This document shows, piece after piece, positions 43,181 through 53,312 of a DNA stretch of 64,000 nucleotides (position 1 is the stretch's first letter; every line of letters starts with the position of its first letter). Location of the stretch: the NCBI GenBank assembly GCA_026182355.1, contig JAPFBL010000239.1, positions 372,001 to 436,000 of the forward strand. The letters run 5' to 3'. The notes under the pieces were generated by a model that did no database searches, was not told the origin of the DNA, and saw nothing but the letters and a program-made list of their open reading frames with translations. Source of the stretch: Hermatobates lingyangjiaoensis. Its lineage: Eukaryota; Arthropoda; Insecta; Hemiptera; Hermatobatidae. Both the position numbers and the translations under genes were made by a program.

Positions 43181-43199
43181 GTATTATTATATTATTGTT

Positions 43200-43534
43200 T
43201 TTAATGTAGTGCAAATGTATATAAAAGTAAGAGAGTAAACCTGTAATTAAAAAGGTAAGAGGTTAAAAAAAAACCTCTCTCATGATAGGTTACTACCCGT
43301 GAGGAAAACATAAAAAAAACTATTCACGATACCAGGTTCTAATTAGAGATCCTTATTCTAATAAATTTGAGTGAGACAATATCTATGATTCCCTGTTACG
43401 TAGAATAAAGCTTTTTGATTTAGCTGATCTTTAATTACAATGAATGACAAATAAGGACTGGGTCGTCTAGGACAGTAGTAAAGGCAATATGCAGCTTACA
43501 AGTGCTGATTTTGGAGGCATTTAATGATTTATAT
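43200..43534. other. No gene; possible LINE 3' end trace
   Basis: CATGATAGGTTACTACCCGT followed by GAGGAAAACA resembles the CATGGCAGGGGTACTGCC end of the LINE 3' segments at 37.8 and 38.7 kb. The rest is unassigned. Confidence 0.35.
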
Positions 43535-43722
43535 TAGAAATAGGTAAAACCGTCATACCTCGTGAGATGATGGTGGAGTTGGAGCGCTTTCGGACGTTGT
43601 CCATCTTCGATCGCAACAAACCTTTGTTGTTTGTTGCGATCATCCTACTCCACGATCATCTTACGAGGTATGGTATGACGGTTTTACCTATTTCTAATAT
43701 AAATCTTACTAACCTCAGTGGT
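43535..43722. mobile_element. Family H inverted dimer
   Basis: Arms begin and end with ATATTAGAAATAGGTAAAAC and GTTTTACCTATTTCTAATAT. The left (minus) arm has the motif (43577-43616): UCGAAGA, U, GGAC-AAC-GUCC, GAAA, AGCGCU, C, with GUUG/CAAC helix I interrupted by CGA. The right arm lost it. A 76-codon frame here is spurious. Confidence 0.78.
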
Positions 43723-44786
43723 ATTAACAATATGCATGTATTTAATGATTTATTATTGGTCGTTGGAATTGATGCACGAGGTACAGCTTTAAAATAATCC
43801 TTTAGAAATTTGGCATTTTTATCTATTGTATGTATCTCAATCCAAAACTGCTTTACGTCTATTCTAAACTCTGCATTACATGATTACTGATTTTTTTATT
43901 ACGTGGTATAAAATACCTACAACTGCAGGTCTAATATTAGACCTGTATGGGAGAGAGAGGTTCATTTAAATCAGACTCCTCTATAATGAAAAAGCACTCA
44001 CGTAATGGCAATGACTTAGCCATTCTAATATATTCAAGGTCACAAAAGAGCTGAAATTTAATTTTAAAGTAAGAAAGACTACTTTCTAGCTATTAACAAG
44101 GAGAAAACAGAGTAGACGGTTAGGACATTATGAGTTGGTATTTTTGTGGAGAATAAATGTGAAGAAGGTACAGTTGTCTTGGAACGTGATGGGAAATACT
44201 AAATAAGAGAGAAAGGTGGCTGGCGTTAGAGGTCTTGTTCACCGGTTTGGAACAAAGGACAGAGTGTTTTAGCTTAACACTTGGGTCACACTTTTAAAAA
44301 ACCGCACTGTTATGTTACTGTAAGTAATAATATATTGACTTGATCCTGTTTTGATTTGTGTGCTGCTGAACTTTCCAGTGATTGCATATCTATCAAATCA
44401 GGCCGACATGTTTACTTGTTGCCCTTTAGGCATCAACGCGATGCTACATCGCCCATATCACTGATTAATTCACGCAAGAGCACCATAAGTCGACAAATAT
44501 CAACCCTGGTACTTGTTAGGTAGGTTTTTTTCATTTTCTAGTTTTATATGAAATGAACTTGGTGCCAGAGTCAATATCTTTCTCTATTAGTCATTTCCTT
44601 TTTCTTTCTTTCTATGTAGTATATAAAATCCAAGAAACCATTTTTCAGTCCTTTAGTGAACGATTGGCTGTACATTTCGCTTACTACCACCCCAGTTTTC
44701 ATCTCCAGGGCATCGCACTTCTTGATATACTATTCACATGTCACCAGGACATGCCACACCCATTCTTCTGCCATACCGCAGACATA
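43723..44786. other. No recognised gene; mariner insertion host sequence
   Basis: Positions 44395-44520 and 44640-44786 have more balanced composition and may belong to an older repeat interrupted by the mariner (it resumes after 45575). Conceptual frames give no known domain. Confidence 0.35.
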
Positions 44787-45573
44787 CGAGGTGTGTAAAT
44801 AAAGTAGTGAGACTGGCAACGTCGCTTTCGATCTGGCAACGCTGGAGACGCGTGGTTTTGAGTAGGTGCACGTGTGATGCGCCTCCAGTATGAATCTGAA
44901 CTCGCCACAGTCATTTGTTTGTCCGTAGCGTTGGTTTTCGTGAAATGGTTTTTTCGTGAAATGGTTCTTTTTAAAACGTGAGCGTTTTAAAAATGAGTGA
45001 CCTCAAAGTTGAGCAGCGGTGTGCAATCAAATTTTGCTTCAGACTTGGACATAATGCAACCGAAACTTTTGAAAAACTTCAGGAGGCCTATGGAGAACGT
45101 GTTTTATCAAGGGCACAGGTTTTTCGGTGGTTTAAGGAATTTTCAGAAGGAAGAGAGTCGATTGAAGACGAACCACGACATGTGGGTGTTGCATCACGAC
45201 AACGCGCCCTGTCACACTGCCATCTCAATAAACGAGTTTTTGGCCAGTAAAAACATTCCTGTTGCTCCTCAGCCTCCTTATTCACCAGACTTGAGTCCTT
45301 GTGACTTTTTCCTCTTCCCGAGATTGAAAAATCACCTCAAGGGAACTCATTTCGGGACACTACAAAACATACAAACCGACCTGCTGTAACCGACCAGCTG
45401 AAGGCCATTCCAGAATCCGAGTTCCAGCAATGCTACAATGATTGGAAGGACCGTCTCCAGCGCTGTGTGGCTTCCGAAGGGAACTATTTTGAAGGTGACA
45501 ATATCACATTGTAATTATATTTGAATAGAAAATTTAAAAAAAATCAGTCTCACTACTTTATTTACACACCTCG
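44787..45573 (+). mobile_element. Internally deleted mariner element
   Basis: Perfect 29-bp inverted ends starting CGAGGTGTGTAAATAAAG (44787-44815 and 45545-45573), flanked by TA target dinucleotides (44785-44786 and 45574-45575). At 787 bp it is much shorter than a full mariner (about 1.3 kb). The perfect ends suggest a fairly recent insertion. Confidence 0.95.
44993..45514 (+). pseudogene. Mariner transposase, internally deleted
   Basis: N-terminal DNA-binding part MSDLKVEQRCAIKFCFRLGH, with the RAQVFRWFKEFSEGRESIED stretch. At about 45172-45182 it jumps to WVLHHDNAPCHTA and YSPDLSPCDFFLFPRLK, the second and third catalytic-Asp regions of the D,D34D core. The first catalytic Asp and roughly half the protein are missing, and the join is out of frame. 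A second frame change near 45385 precedes the normal C-terminus (..GNYFEGDNITL). Such a transposase cannot be active. Confidence 0.93.
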
Positions 45574-45899
45574 TATGACTTACTGGTCTTTATGGTTCCT
45601 ATTTTATTGTAATAAAAATTCAACTAATTAGTGTAAGTTATTTTTGTATATTATATTTGTCTGGACCGCAAGCATTTGTTCCTTCATGACTGCATTTAAG
45701 CCTCAGTTGTTTATACTTCTAGATTTTGTTCCCATGACTGCAGATAGTGTTAATAACCGCGGTAGCTGATTTGAAAACAGTTATACCGTTTATATATTCC
45801 TTGTAAGCAGCGAGATTACTGTGAAAACGATTCAAGTCGTCATTAAGTGTGATTAGCCGGGAAGCTGAGGGTGTGAGATTGCTGAGTAAACAGTCTGTG
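45574..45899. other. No recognised gene
   Basis: Continuation of the pre-mariner sequence, then a stretch leading to the tandem repeat at 45900. Confidence 0.35.
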
Positions 45900-46552
45900 G
45901 TTGGAGGCGCTGATTGAAAGGAGAAGATACCGGGAGTGTGGCCTGCCGAGGAGTGAATGACCTGCCGTGACTGTGTACCATGTGTAGGCGCAGTGCTTTA
46001 CCTTGAACCAGTCCCTTATCACTTCCTCTCTAATATCACACAGTAAGTTACCATCAGGCCATGATCAAGGGGCCGAGGATAAGATACCGGGAGTGTGGCC
46101 TGACGAGGAGTGAATGACCTGCCATGACTGTGTACCATGTGTAGACGCAGTGCTTTACCTTGAACCAGTCCCTTATCACTTCCTCTCTAATATCACACAG
46201 TAAGTTACCATCAGGCCAGGATCAAGGGGCCGAGGATAAGATACCGGGAGTGTGGCCTGACGAGGAGTGAATGACCTGCCATGACTGTGTACCATGTGTA
46301 GACGCAGTGCTTTACCTTGAACCAGTCCCTTATCACTTCCTCTCTAATATCACACAGTAAGTTACCATCAGGCCATGATCAAGGGGCCGAGGATCAGATA
46401 CCGGGAGTGTGGCCTGCCGAGGAGTAAATGACCTGCCATGACTGTGTACCATGTGTAGACGCAGTGCTTTACCTTGAACCAGTCCCTTATCACTTCCTCT
46501 CTAATATCACACAGTAAGTTACCATCAGGCCAGGATCAAGGGGCCGGACATT
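45900..46552. repeat. 157-bp tandem repeat, four copies
   Basis: AGATACCGGGAGTGTGGCCT starts at 45925, 46083, 46239 and 46396. Units differ at a handful of positions and include CAGTCCCTTATCACTTCCTC and ATCAAGGGGCCG. GC-rich for this window; no conserved open frame. Confidence 0.93.
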
Positions 46553-46824
46553 CTGGGATAACCAAAAACCAGACAAAGCCTTATTACGAGTATCTCTCAC
46601 GTCTGTTTAAAAAGATTAATGTCTTATCAGTAAAAATTGACGAATTCCTGATATATATTGTTATTCTATATATTTAAATAACATTTCAAAAATGAAAATT
46701 TTGAAAATTAACATGAAGCTTTACTAACAAATCTAGAGTGACCTGAAGAGGCCAAATATTGTTAATATTTTTGTTTAATTTTTTGGCAATAGTTCATTGT
46801 TTTTTAATTAGTCGTTTGACATAA

Positions 46825-47405
46825 AAAAATCTGAAAGCAGAAAATGTACTGTAACGACCCTTTGGTGAATGTAATTTGGGAAAAAATTATATCAACTCAT
46901 TTTCCACATGAAGTTCTATTTTTAGGCATTATTTCATTTTGATGCGTTAAACAGCATGGCTTGTATCGCTCTCAGAAGCTTTCAGATTGAATAAGTCAAA
47001 ATTTTTACATTTTATAAAACAAAACATTTCCTGTTGTTTTATAAATCTGAGGATATTTTTTTCTTTATTGTTTTTGTAATATCAAAGATAATGCTAAACT
47101 TTCAAGACTAGAATTATTAGTTTAAGGGAAAAAAATGCTGTCTAAAAACAGGTTTTTGGAAAAAAAGTGACTTTCCCGTCATGCATAATTACTTCCAAAG
47201 AATGACGCCCAACTACACTATGTGGACCATTTTTCTGTAAAATATCAACTTGATCCATCAAATATTCTGGACCGTAGGGTAGCCATAAACTTTGGATACA
47301 TACCCACACATACAGACATCATCGAAAAAACTTCATAGAAGAACTTCTGGGACCTCAAAACATGTAATTCCGTCAAAATCTCGAGATCAAATTTTTTTCA
47401 TGAAC
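46825..47405 (+). repeat. Dispersed repeat R, 3' half, plus strand
   Basis: Inverse of 8740-9370: GTAACGACCCTTTGGTGAAT, TGACTTTCCCGTCATGCATA and CCGTCAAAATCTCGAGATC. It ends shortly after in unrelated sequence. Confidence 0.78.
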
Positions 47406-47571
47406 TATATTCACAGAAAGAGCACATATAAAAGACATCACAGAAACACACTACTATTTTTCGACGACGTTTTTATATCTCTACCTGATGACAATATAAA
47501 ATAATGAGTTTATGTGATGTCTTTTATGTGTGTTTCTTCTGTGAATCTAGTTTATATATATATCGTTAGTG

Positions 47572-47702
47572 AGACTTCATAATAAACATGTGAAATAAAA
47601 ATCAACGTCTAAAACACACTAAGAAATCAGAAAAAAGACTAAGATCTTTCAACCCGAGTAAAACTGGTACTGAACCAGTTATACTCGTGATCATTTCTTA
47701 CA
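47572..47702 (-). mobile_element. Family A remnant
   Basis: GACTAAGATCTTTCAACCC on the minus strand gives GAAAGAUCUUAGUC, the ribozyme 3' half. The box is missing; an ACTGGTACTGAACCAGT palindrome occupies its place. Confidence 0.62.
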
Positions 47703-48411
47703 TATATCAATAATAAGAAATTTATTAAATATATTTCTTATATTATTCACTGGTAAAAAAAGTCCCAAAAGATATAATTTTTTTTACGCCCTTTATTTTC
47801 TATTTTGAAAGTTTACTAGATTTATATTTCTATTAATTTTTTTCCAAATAAATTTATTTAAATAAGAAAAAAAATGTGGTCCAAGGAACATTGTTGAAAT
47901 GAAATATTAATATTTGAAATCTTAATATAAAAAAATAAAAATATATCTTTGTTCAACAGTTTGAATAAAATCACTGACTGGTTCCCTTCTAGTGTTCTAA
48001 CTTCACCAAATAAGACAAATCGTTTTGTAACTTTCTACATTGAAAATTAAGTTGATATTTTTTTTCTATAAGATATGCTAATATTTGGGAAAGCTGAATT
48101 TGGAGTATTTTCTGTTCTTAGTTTGAAAGGAGAATAGGCCAGTTAGAGTCACCTATTACAGATCAGGTCATAAAACTAGAACAAACGGATTTCTGTAGCT
48201 CATATGGATGCTGGCATTAAACTGATTTTAAACTAGTTCTCTTTATCACTTCCTAACTACTACACTCTCTCCCTCCCTCCCCCATTGGAACAGCATTAAG
48301 TTTTAGGATCTTGGCCGGCTTCATAATCGGCTGATACTGCGCCAGTGTTGTTTTTTGTTTTTTTTTCTCTTAAACTTTATTTATTGTCCTTTTAAACCAT
48401 TAATTTGAGTA
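47703..48411. other. No recognised gene
   Basis: AT-rich, followed by a balanced stretch around 48230-48340 with no domain. Confidence 0.35.
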
Positions 48412-48452
<41 letters not shown>

Positions 48453-48453
48453 G
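48412..48453. repeat. (TC)n then (TA)n tract
   Basis: TCTCTCTC passes into TATATA immediately before a family D module. Confidence 0.9.
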
Positions 48454-48568
48454 AGTAGCAGTTTGCTTCTCAACGCGAGTACTTTGCACTTCTTCCCGAT
48501 GACGACGGATGTCAAAATATCGAAGTGAGTTCTGTAGTGTCTTTCTGTGTTCTTTTCTATGTGTTAAA

Positions 48569-48572
<4 letters not shown>
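48454..48572 (+). mobile_element. Family D module
   Basis: Very close to 27576-27692. The motif at 48492-48525 has CCGAUGA and AAAA in place of GAAA, so it is inactive. (TA)n on both sides. Confidence 0.76.
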
Positions 48573-48602
<30 letters not shown>

Positions 48603-48784
48603 TATATATATCAGCTCAAAAACGAAGAAAAGCAACACACAGATTTGTTCAATGTACAAAAAGAAATATAGAAAAATTATAAAGCACACACATGCAATCT
48701 CTAAACTTCGTTTGAACGGTTGCAACTCAAAACTAATTTTCACCAATTTTGTACGCTGAACTATATATATATATATATATACAT
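48573..48784. repeat. (TA)n tracts around a short unassigned insert
   Basis: TA runs at 48573-48612 and 48762-48781 enclose about 150 bp (AACGAAGAAAAGCAACACAC..) that matched nothing else here. Confidence 0.8.
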
Positions 48785-49039
48785 AATATGGTCAAACCAC
48801 AATAAGAAATGGGGAACAAAGACTAAGATCTTTCAACTATAACAAGTGGTCTTCGTCAGAGTCAAAACCCCAACCAAAAACTAAAAACAAACCCAACCAA
48901 AAAACCCAACTTCGTCAGTTGTGCTTTTGACTCTGACAAAGACTGCTTGTTGCGGTTGAAAGATCTTAATCTTTGTTTCCTAGTTTTTACTGTGACTTCA
49001 ACATTTAAATGTTATTTCACGTGTTTATTGTGAAATCTT

Positions 49040-49045
<6 letters not shown>
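48785..49045. mobile_element. Family A inverted dimer
   Basis: Both arms present. The left (minus) arm keeps CUGACGA (48821-48863). The right (plus) arm has CUGACAA (48929-48971), with helix I changed to GACU/AAUC. The right terminus ATTTCACGTGTTTATTGTG runs into (TA)n at 49043-49073. Confidence 0.83.
48821..48863 (-). ncRNA. Hammerhead-like motif, family A
   Basis: GACU, CUGACGA, A, GACC-loop-AGUU, GAAA, AGAUCU, U, AGUC. The core is intact; helix II is weakened by one mismatch. Confidence 0.62.
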
Positions 49046-49073
<28 letters not shown>

Positions 49074-49076
<3 letters not shown>

Positions 49077-49209
49077 GAAAAATCACAATAAATGAACACG
49101 TGATGCAATCAATGAAGTTTAAACTACAATGAAAAAAAGAAAACAATAGAAAAAAATGCTCTGAGGCCTTTTTTTCCCTATTGTTTTTCTTTTTTCATTA
49201 TGGTTTAAT

Positions 49210-49262
<53 letters not shown>

Positions 49263-49270
49263 ATATATAT
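49074..49270. mobile_element. Family C dimer remnant with (TA)n
   Basis: CACAATAAATGAACACGTGA start, inverted AAGAAAACAATAG arms and a minus-strand AAAGGCCTCAGAGC (compare family C). The ribozyme box is lost. (TA)n at 49213-49270. Confidence 0.6.
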
Positions 49271-49279
49271 CACTGAAGA

Positions 49280-49640
49280 CCAAAGTGGCTTTCGTGTTAA
49301 CGATCTTTTTAAAAACGTGTTCTTTTCTTCTAAACACCTTACAGTGTTGCATGGTTAACTGAAATATCAACTCTTCCAAGGACAGATTAAGAAAAACTTT
49401 GAACACTAGAAGAACATAACTGGATAAATCGAGCTTTTGACCTCACTGGTCATCTTCAGGGTTAGCTCTAATTAATATTATACAAACAAATACTAATAGT
49501 AATAAATGAATAAAAAGAGATTAAGTTCAAAAAAGATATAATGACCTTCTCATTAAGCTATTTGTATTATTGTTTTTGAACTTAAACTATTTTTATCATT
49601 ATTTGTATTAGTATTTGTTTTTGTAATATTAACGTTTATT
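49280..49640. mobile_element. Diverged PLE-type arm, inverted to 49641
   Basis: On the minus strand 49430-49468 reads AACC, CUGAAGA, U, GACC-AGUGA-GGUC, AAAA, GCUC: a family P-like motif with GAAA changed to AAAA. Arms with TTTGAACTTAA/TTAAGTTCAAA and ACAAACAAATACTAATA inverses join it to the terminal repeat at 49641. Confidence 0.6.
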
Positions 49641-49681
49641 AACCCTGAAGATGACTGGAAGCCAGTCGAAACATGTTGGTT
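49641..49681 (+). ncRNA. Hammerhead-like motif, family P
   Basis: AACC (49641-49644), CUGAAGA, U, GACUGG-AAG-CCAGUC, GAAA (49668-49671), CAUGU, U at the cleavage position, GGUU. Helix I is four perfect pairs. Confidence 0.72.
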
Positions 49682-49842
49682 CTACCCTATTTAATATTCT
49701 CCAATGTTTGGATGAAGGAAAGAAGAAGGTATTCAGAAACCTCGAAAAACTGGTGAAAAAAATGACATCAGTAAAATACGGTTAGTTATTCAATAAAATA
49801 TGTTTGAATGAAGGACTGCTCCCAAATTTTACAAATATACAT
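49641..49842 (+). mobile_element. Solo PLE terminal repeat
   Basis: Same organisation as 19154-19355 with about 90 percent similarity by eye: hammerhead motif, then GGATGAAGGAAAGAAGAAGG and AAGGACTGCTCCCAAATTTT, ending in (TA)n at 49838-49858. A stop replaces the QLFNEI region, so it is older than the main locus. Confidence 0.85.
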
Positions 49843-49860
49843 ATATATATATATATATTG

Positions 49861-50120
49861 GTAAAAGTATCGACCGTGTAGTAGAAACAAAATAAAAGTT
49901 TATCAATACTCTGTCAGTTCTTCAGGTTCAAATTCAACTTTCATTGCTAAAGTTTCGACTATTCTTTAAAAAACCTTTTTCAAGATACTACAAAACAGTG
50001 GAATTATAAAAAAGAAATAAAGAATTCTTATATTTTATTCTTTTTGCAGGTCTATAAAAAGGTTTTAAATAAAAGCCGAAACAATGGCAATGAGAGTTTA
50101 ATTTGAACTTGAAGACCTAA
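49861..50120. repeat. Small inverted-repeat element beside (TA)n
   Basis: Arms TTCAGGTTCAAATTCAACTT.. (49913-49980) and ..GTTTAATTTGAACTTGAAG (50045-50118) are diverged inverses containing GTTTCGACTATT/AAGCCGAAAC. This may be a further ribozyme-module family too decayed to fold. Confidence 0.55.
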
Positions 50121-50439
50121 TAGAGTCCTAATAATATTGATTTTGAATATACATATATAACATTTAAACATTGAAAAATAATCCAAATAATCAGTAATAA
50201 CTTGAAAACGTTGTTCTATTCTCCTCTGATTGCAAACTATCACTCAAGGTATGGTAAGAGCAGGAAGAAACCCGAAAGAGAACTGATTATTACAGCTCTC
50301 TTTCAATGCTTTCACTCTCTTAATGGTGGTCATCAGGAGATAAGTGGTCCAGTCAAGAGATGACATTAACTCTATAAGAATAATCACAAAATATGACATA
50401 AACTGTCATGTTTATAGCTTTTTTGCATATATAAATAAC

Positions 50440-50530
50440 ACACAAGAGAACAGACTTGAAAAAAAAATTTAAGAAAACTCACTTTGATATTTCGACATGA
50501 TCATCGTCAGGAGAGGTGAGTTCGACTTGA
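50440..50530 (-). mobile_element. Family D relative, single arm
   Basis: The reverse complement has CACCTCTC, CTGACGA, T, GAT-CAT-GTC, GAAA, TATC, then AAAGTGAG. Core intact (50480-50520), but helix I is interrupted next to the core. Confidence 0.6.
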
Positions 50531-50727
50531 GCAGTGAAACCATTAAGAAATCATTTCGTCATAGTTGCAGTGCAAGTGCAACCTGCATACACAGAAAGGG
50601 AAACGAAATAAAAAATAATGTAACTGAATATATTAATTTACAAATACAAATCGGATAAATAGAATTAGATAAACCAGTAAGATAAAAACATTAAATAGAG
50701 AAAAAAATAATAGTAAAAAAAAGTCTG

Positions 50728-50945
50728 GAGTGGCCTACACTCAACTTACTATAAGTAAACTTAATTTAGACTTCTTGGATATATAAGATATAATGTCCCA
50801 TTTAGGAATATATGAATGTGTAAATGAGAGATATTTATTAGTCTTTCATTCTTATAGGTAGTATAGATAGTGATTGATCCACTTATCAATATATATTCTT
50901 ATGTTTGTATATCACACCACTAATGCATATAATATTATTAGTATA
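50728..50945 (+). repeat. Dispersed repeat R, 5' half, copy
   Basis: CTGGAGTGGCCTACACTCAA to GGTAGTATAGATAGTGATTG; the other copies lie at 10310 (minus), 28875 and 62093. Confidence 0.8.
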
Positions 50946-50954
50946 ACTATCTGA

Positions 50955-51580
50955 TTTTGTTTTGGGGCACTCAAGCTTCGTAACATGAAATTTGTTACTG
51001 CTACTAAATTGCAGCATGATTGGTGCTCCTACTTTAATATTTTACTCATGAGTGGGCTATCCAGGAGAAAGACATTCAGAGTCAAGAAATTCAGTTAGAT
51101 GATGAACTGCTTCCTCATCACTAATTACTCTCTTTATTGACTTGTAAGTTCTTTCCTCGGCTTGTTATATTGTAAAAACTTGTTTGTTGATTTTTCCTGC
51201 CTGTTCATATTAAGGATTGAGAATTGCTCGTTTACAAATGTATCTATTCTAAATAGATAGTACAGTCTCAACTCTGGGAAACACCTTTAAAATGATGTTA
51301 AATACGCAATATATGCATATGCTCAAATGAAATTAAAATCAACAAACAATACCTACTTGCTACATCTGTATATTTTCAAAACAAACATGAAGTTAGTAAA
51401 ATACAGCTAAAAGCCCCATAACTTCGGTTTTACACTGAATTATCAATCTATTCAGAGCCTATATTTTAAGTTAGGCATACACAAATCTAGTGTCAAAGTT
51501 TCAGCTCGCTATGTCTCATGATGGCTAGGTTTACTTGTGACAAACGTTAATTTTCAGCATTATTTAATCATTATTAATTT
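50955..51580 (-). pseudogene. Helitron helicase fragment, second copy
   Basis: The reverse complement gives KVGAPIML, EFLDSECLSPG and DEEAVHHLTEFLDSE, paralleling 25850-26270. The same flanking CTAGTGTCAAAGTTTCAGCT segment is present. KVGAPIML is the expected Helitron context and is better kept here than in the first copy. Broken by stops. Confidence 0.72.
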
Positions 51581-51589
51581 TCTCATTAG

Positions 51590-51860
51590 TTGTGAAATCC
51601 GTAATTGTGCGGTATTTTCTCATACTAGGATAAATAATCAAAGTTTCCACACATAAAAAAGAAGCTCAGCGTCTGGTAAACTTCTACAATACAAATTACA
51701 AGTTAAAAGTTACAAAAATAACAGCAATTGTATACAATCCAATGTCTACTCCTACATTTGGGAATGTCAATCTTTTTCTTTGGATTGAAAATTCCTGTTA
51801 TTTTTGAAACTTAACTTCGTTATTTTAAAAAGCTTCGTTTTTATGTGTGAAGATATTGAT
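51590..51860. mobile_element. Family G dimer remnant
   Basis: Left tail TCATTAGTTGTGAAATCCGT, GTGCGGTATTTTCTCATAC, then arms around AAAAAAGAAGC. Ribozyme parts largely lost. Confidence 0.6.
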
Positions 51861-51956
51861 ATAATCGAATGTTTTTCTTTTCTCGAACACATATATTTAA
51901 CAGTATTTTTCTTTTTTATCGAGGTTTGGTCTAGCTTCAATAACACAACATCTTTA

Positions 51957-51996
51957 AGCTGACATTTCGTCTATATTTTTAGACATCTTCAGGGCT
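51957..51996 (-). ncRNA. Hammerhead-like motif, family B
   Basis: AGCC/AGCU helix I (one mismatch), CUGAAGA, U, GUCUA-loop-UAGAC, GAAA, AUGU, C. The core is intact. Confidence 0.62.
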
Positions 51997-52138
51997 AGAT
52001 CAACACAGAATTTTAATCACACAATATCTATTTCTTCTCTTTCACAATAGAAAAATTCCAAGGTAATTATATATATTAATTAAATAATTTAATATAATTA
52101 CTTTTCATGTTATTGTAATTAAAATTTTGTATTGATGT

Positions 52139-52178
52139 AGCCCTGAAGATGTCTACAAATATAGACGAAACATCGGGT
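52139..52178 (+). ncRNA. Hammerhead-like motif, family B
   Basis: AGCC (52139-52142), CUGAAGA, U, GUCUA-CAAAUA-UAGAC, GAAA (52167-52170), CAUC, GGGU. Helix I has one mismatch; the core is intact. Confidence 0.62.
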
Positions 52179-52216
52179 TAAAGGTGTTGTATTATTGATG
52201 TTGTATTATTATTAAA

Positions 52217-52399
52217 GGACAGAGACTCAACATAACAGAACAGATAGAAATATATAAACATAAAAATGCGGGTAAATTAATAAATGAACAAATAAATTAC
52301 CAATCCGATATTTTATGTAAATCACTAATAAAAATAAAAAGACGACTGGACAGACAGGATGACGAAGTTAAGATATATAAAAAAACCCAAACTAGATAA
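52217..52399 (+). pseudogene. C-terminal fragment of a second PLE protein
   Basis: An open stretch reading GQRLNITEQIEIYKHKNAGK, LINEQINYQSDILCKSL, IKIKRRLDRQDDEV, then stop. The pattern RL.I.E..EIYK......LINEQI is the end of the GIY-YIG domain in many PLEs (..L.ILE..EI......LNDQI). It differs strongly from the 19403-21973 protein, so another autonomous PLE lineage once lived here. Adjacent to a family B dimer, which may be its terminal structure. Confidence 0.6.
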
Positions 52400-52499
52400 T
52401 AGCTAAAAACTAAAAATCAAAATAACTAAATAAAATCAAAATAATAATATCAGGATAGCAGTGGACTTCACAGATAACCAACCCCTATATAACAACTTA

Positions 52500-52612
52500 G
52501 TAGATTTGTTGCGATCGAAGATGGACAACGTCCGAAAGCGCTCCAACTCCATGATCATGTTACGAGGTATGACGGTTTTACCTATTTCTAATATAAATTC
52601 GTAATATTAACT
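52500..52612 (+). mobile_element. Family H module
   Basis: TTGCGATCGAAGATGGACAA, CGTCCGAAAGCGCTCCAAC, then CGAGGTATGACGGTTTTACC. The motif at 52507-52549 is identical to 43577-43616: helix II GGAC-AAC-GUCC and helix III AGCGCU are perfect, but the box is UCGAAGA. Confidence 0.74.
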
Positions 52613-52914
52613 AACTATGCAGCGCTAAAGCCTTTGAAAATTTTCACGTTTACTACACGATTTTACTACATTCTTCTTTAGTATGCCTTAAATTTTTATT
52701 TCAATATATTGTGTTTTTATAGGCACTGTCCATCTCATCAAACATCTTTTTTTGTGGGTTAACCTGTTTTCTCTTGTCATCAGATGCTGATCTAAGAATC
52801 TTAGTAATAGCTCTTTCGTACAACCTTCTTTCATAATACCTCTGCCTTTCAAGAATCTCTGTTTATAAAGAAAACCTAATGAGTTGTTCATAAAGGTCAT
52901 ATATTTCTAGATCT

Positions 52915-53018
52915 GTCAACTCCATGATCATCTTACGAGGTATGACGGTTTTACCTATTTCTAATATAAATTGTAATATTGAAGCTAGACCAAACCTCGT
53001 TAAAGAAGAAAAATATTG

Positions 53019-53020
<2 letters not shown>
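52915..53020 (+). mobile_element. Family H tail joined to family B tail
   Basis: ATCTTACGAGGTATGACGG to TCTAATATAAAT is the H tail. It passes into GAAGCTAGACCAAACCTCG, the outer end of family B, then (TA)n at 53027. Two module ends are fused without ribozyme parts. Confidence 0.68.
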
Positions 53021-53063
<43 letters not shown>

Positions 53064-53070
53064 TATATAT
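53021..53070. repeat. (TA)n tract
   Basis: Long TA run before the family D palindrome. Confidence 0.93.
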
Positions 53071-53118
53071 AATAAAACAAAAAACGAAGGAAACACACAG
53101 AAAGACACAGACATAACT

Positions 53119-53156
53119 CACATCGATATTTCGACAATCGTCGTCATCAGGAGGTG
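53119..53156 (-). ncRNA. Hammerhead-like motif, family D, left arm
   Basis: CACCUC, CUGAUGA, C, GAC-GAUU-GUC, GAAA, UAUC, GAUGUG. Helix I is 2 + 3 pairs round one mismatch; helix III is AUAU. Confidence 0.68.
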
Positions 53157-53274
53157 CGAAGAGCGAAGAGCGAAGAGCGAAGAGTCCCGCAGGAAGACAG
53201 GGCGGTACTCAGGGGGTACCGCCCTGTCTTCCTGCGGGACTCTTCGCTCTTCGCTCTTCGCTCTTCGCTCTTCG

Positions 53275-53312
53275 CACCTCCTGATGACGACGATTGTCGA
53301 AATATCGATGTG
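53275..53312 (+). ncRNA. Hammerhead-like motif, family D, right arm
   Basis: Mirror image of 53119-53156: box CUGAUGA at 53281-53287, GAAA at 53299-53302, cleavage-position C at 53306. Confidence 0.68.

Larger units (their letters stand above)
51868..52200. mobile_element. Family B inverted dimer
   Basis: Same layout as 42275-42652, with ATCGAGGTTTGGTCTAGCTT at the left, inverted TCCAAGGTAATTAT central segments, and motifs in both arms. Confidence 0.83.

Noticed and set aside
44395..44520. Suspected SINE or tRNA-like segment near ATCAACCCTGGTACTTG.
   Set aside because: No convincing A or B box pair and no second copy in the window.
50255..50340. Possible further hammerhead: minus-strand CUCCUGAUGACCACC.. 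with GUGAAAGC.
   Set aside because: The box is right, but helix II and the GAAA box cannot be satisfied together and helix I does not pair next to the core. Treated as an old relic at best.
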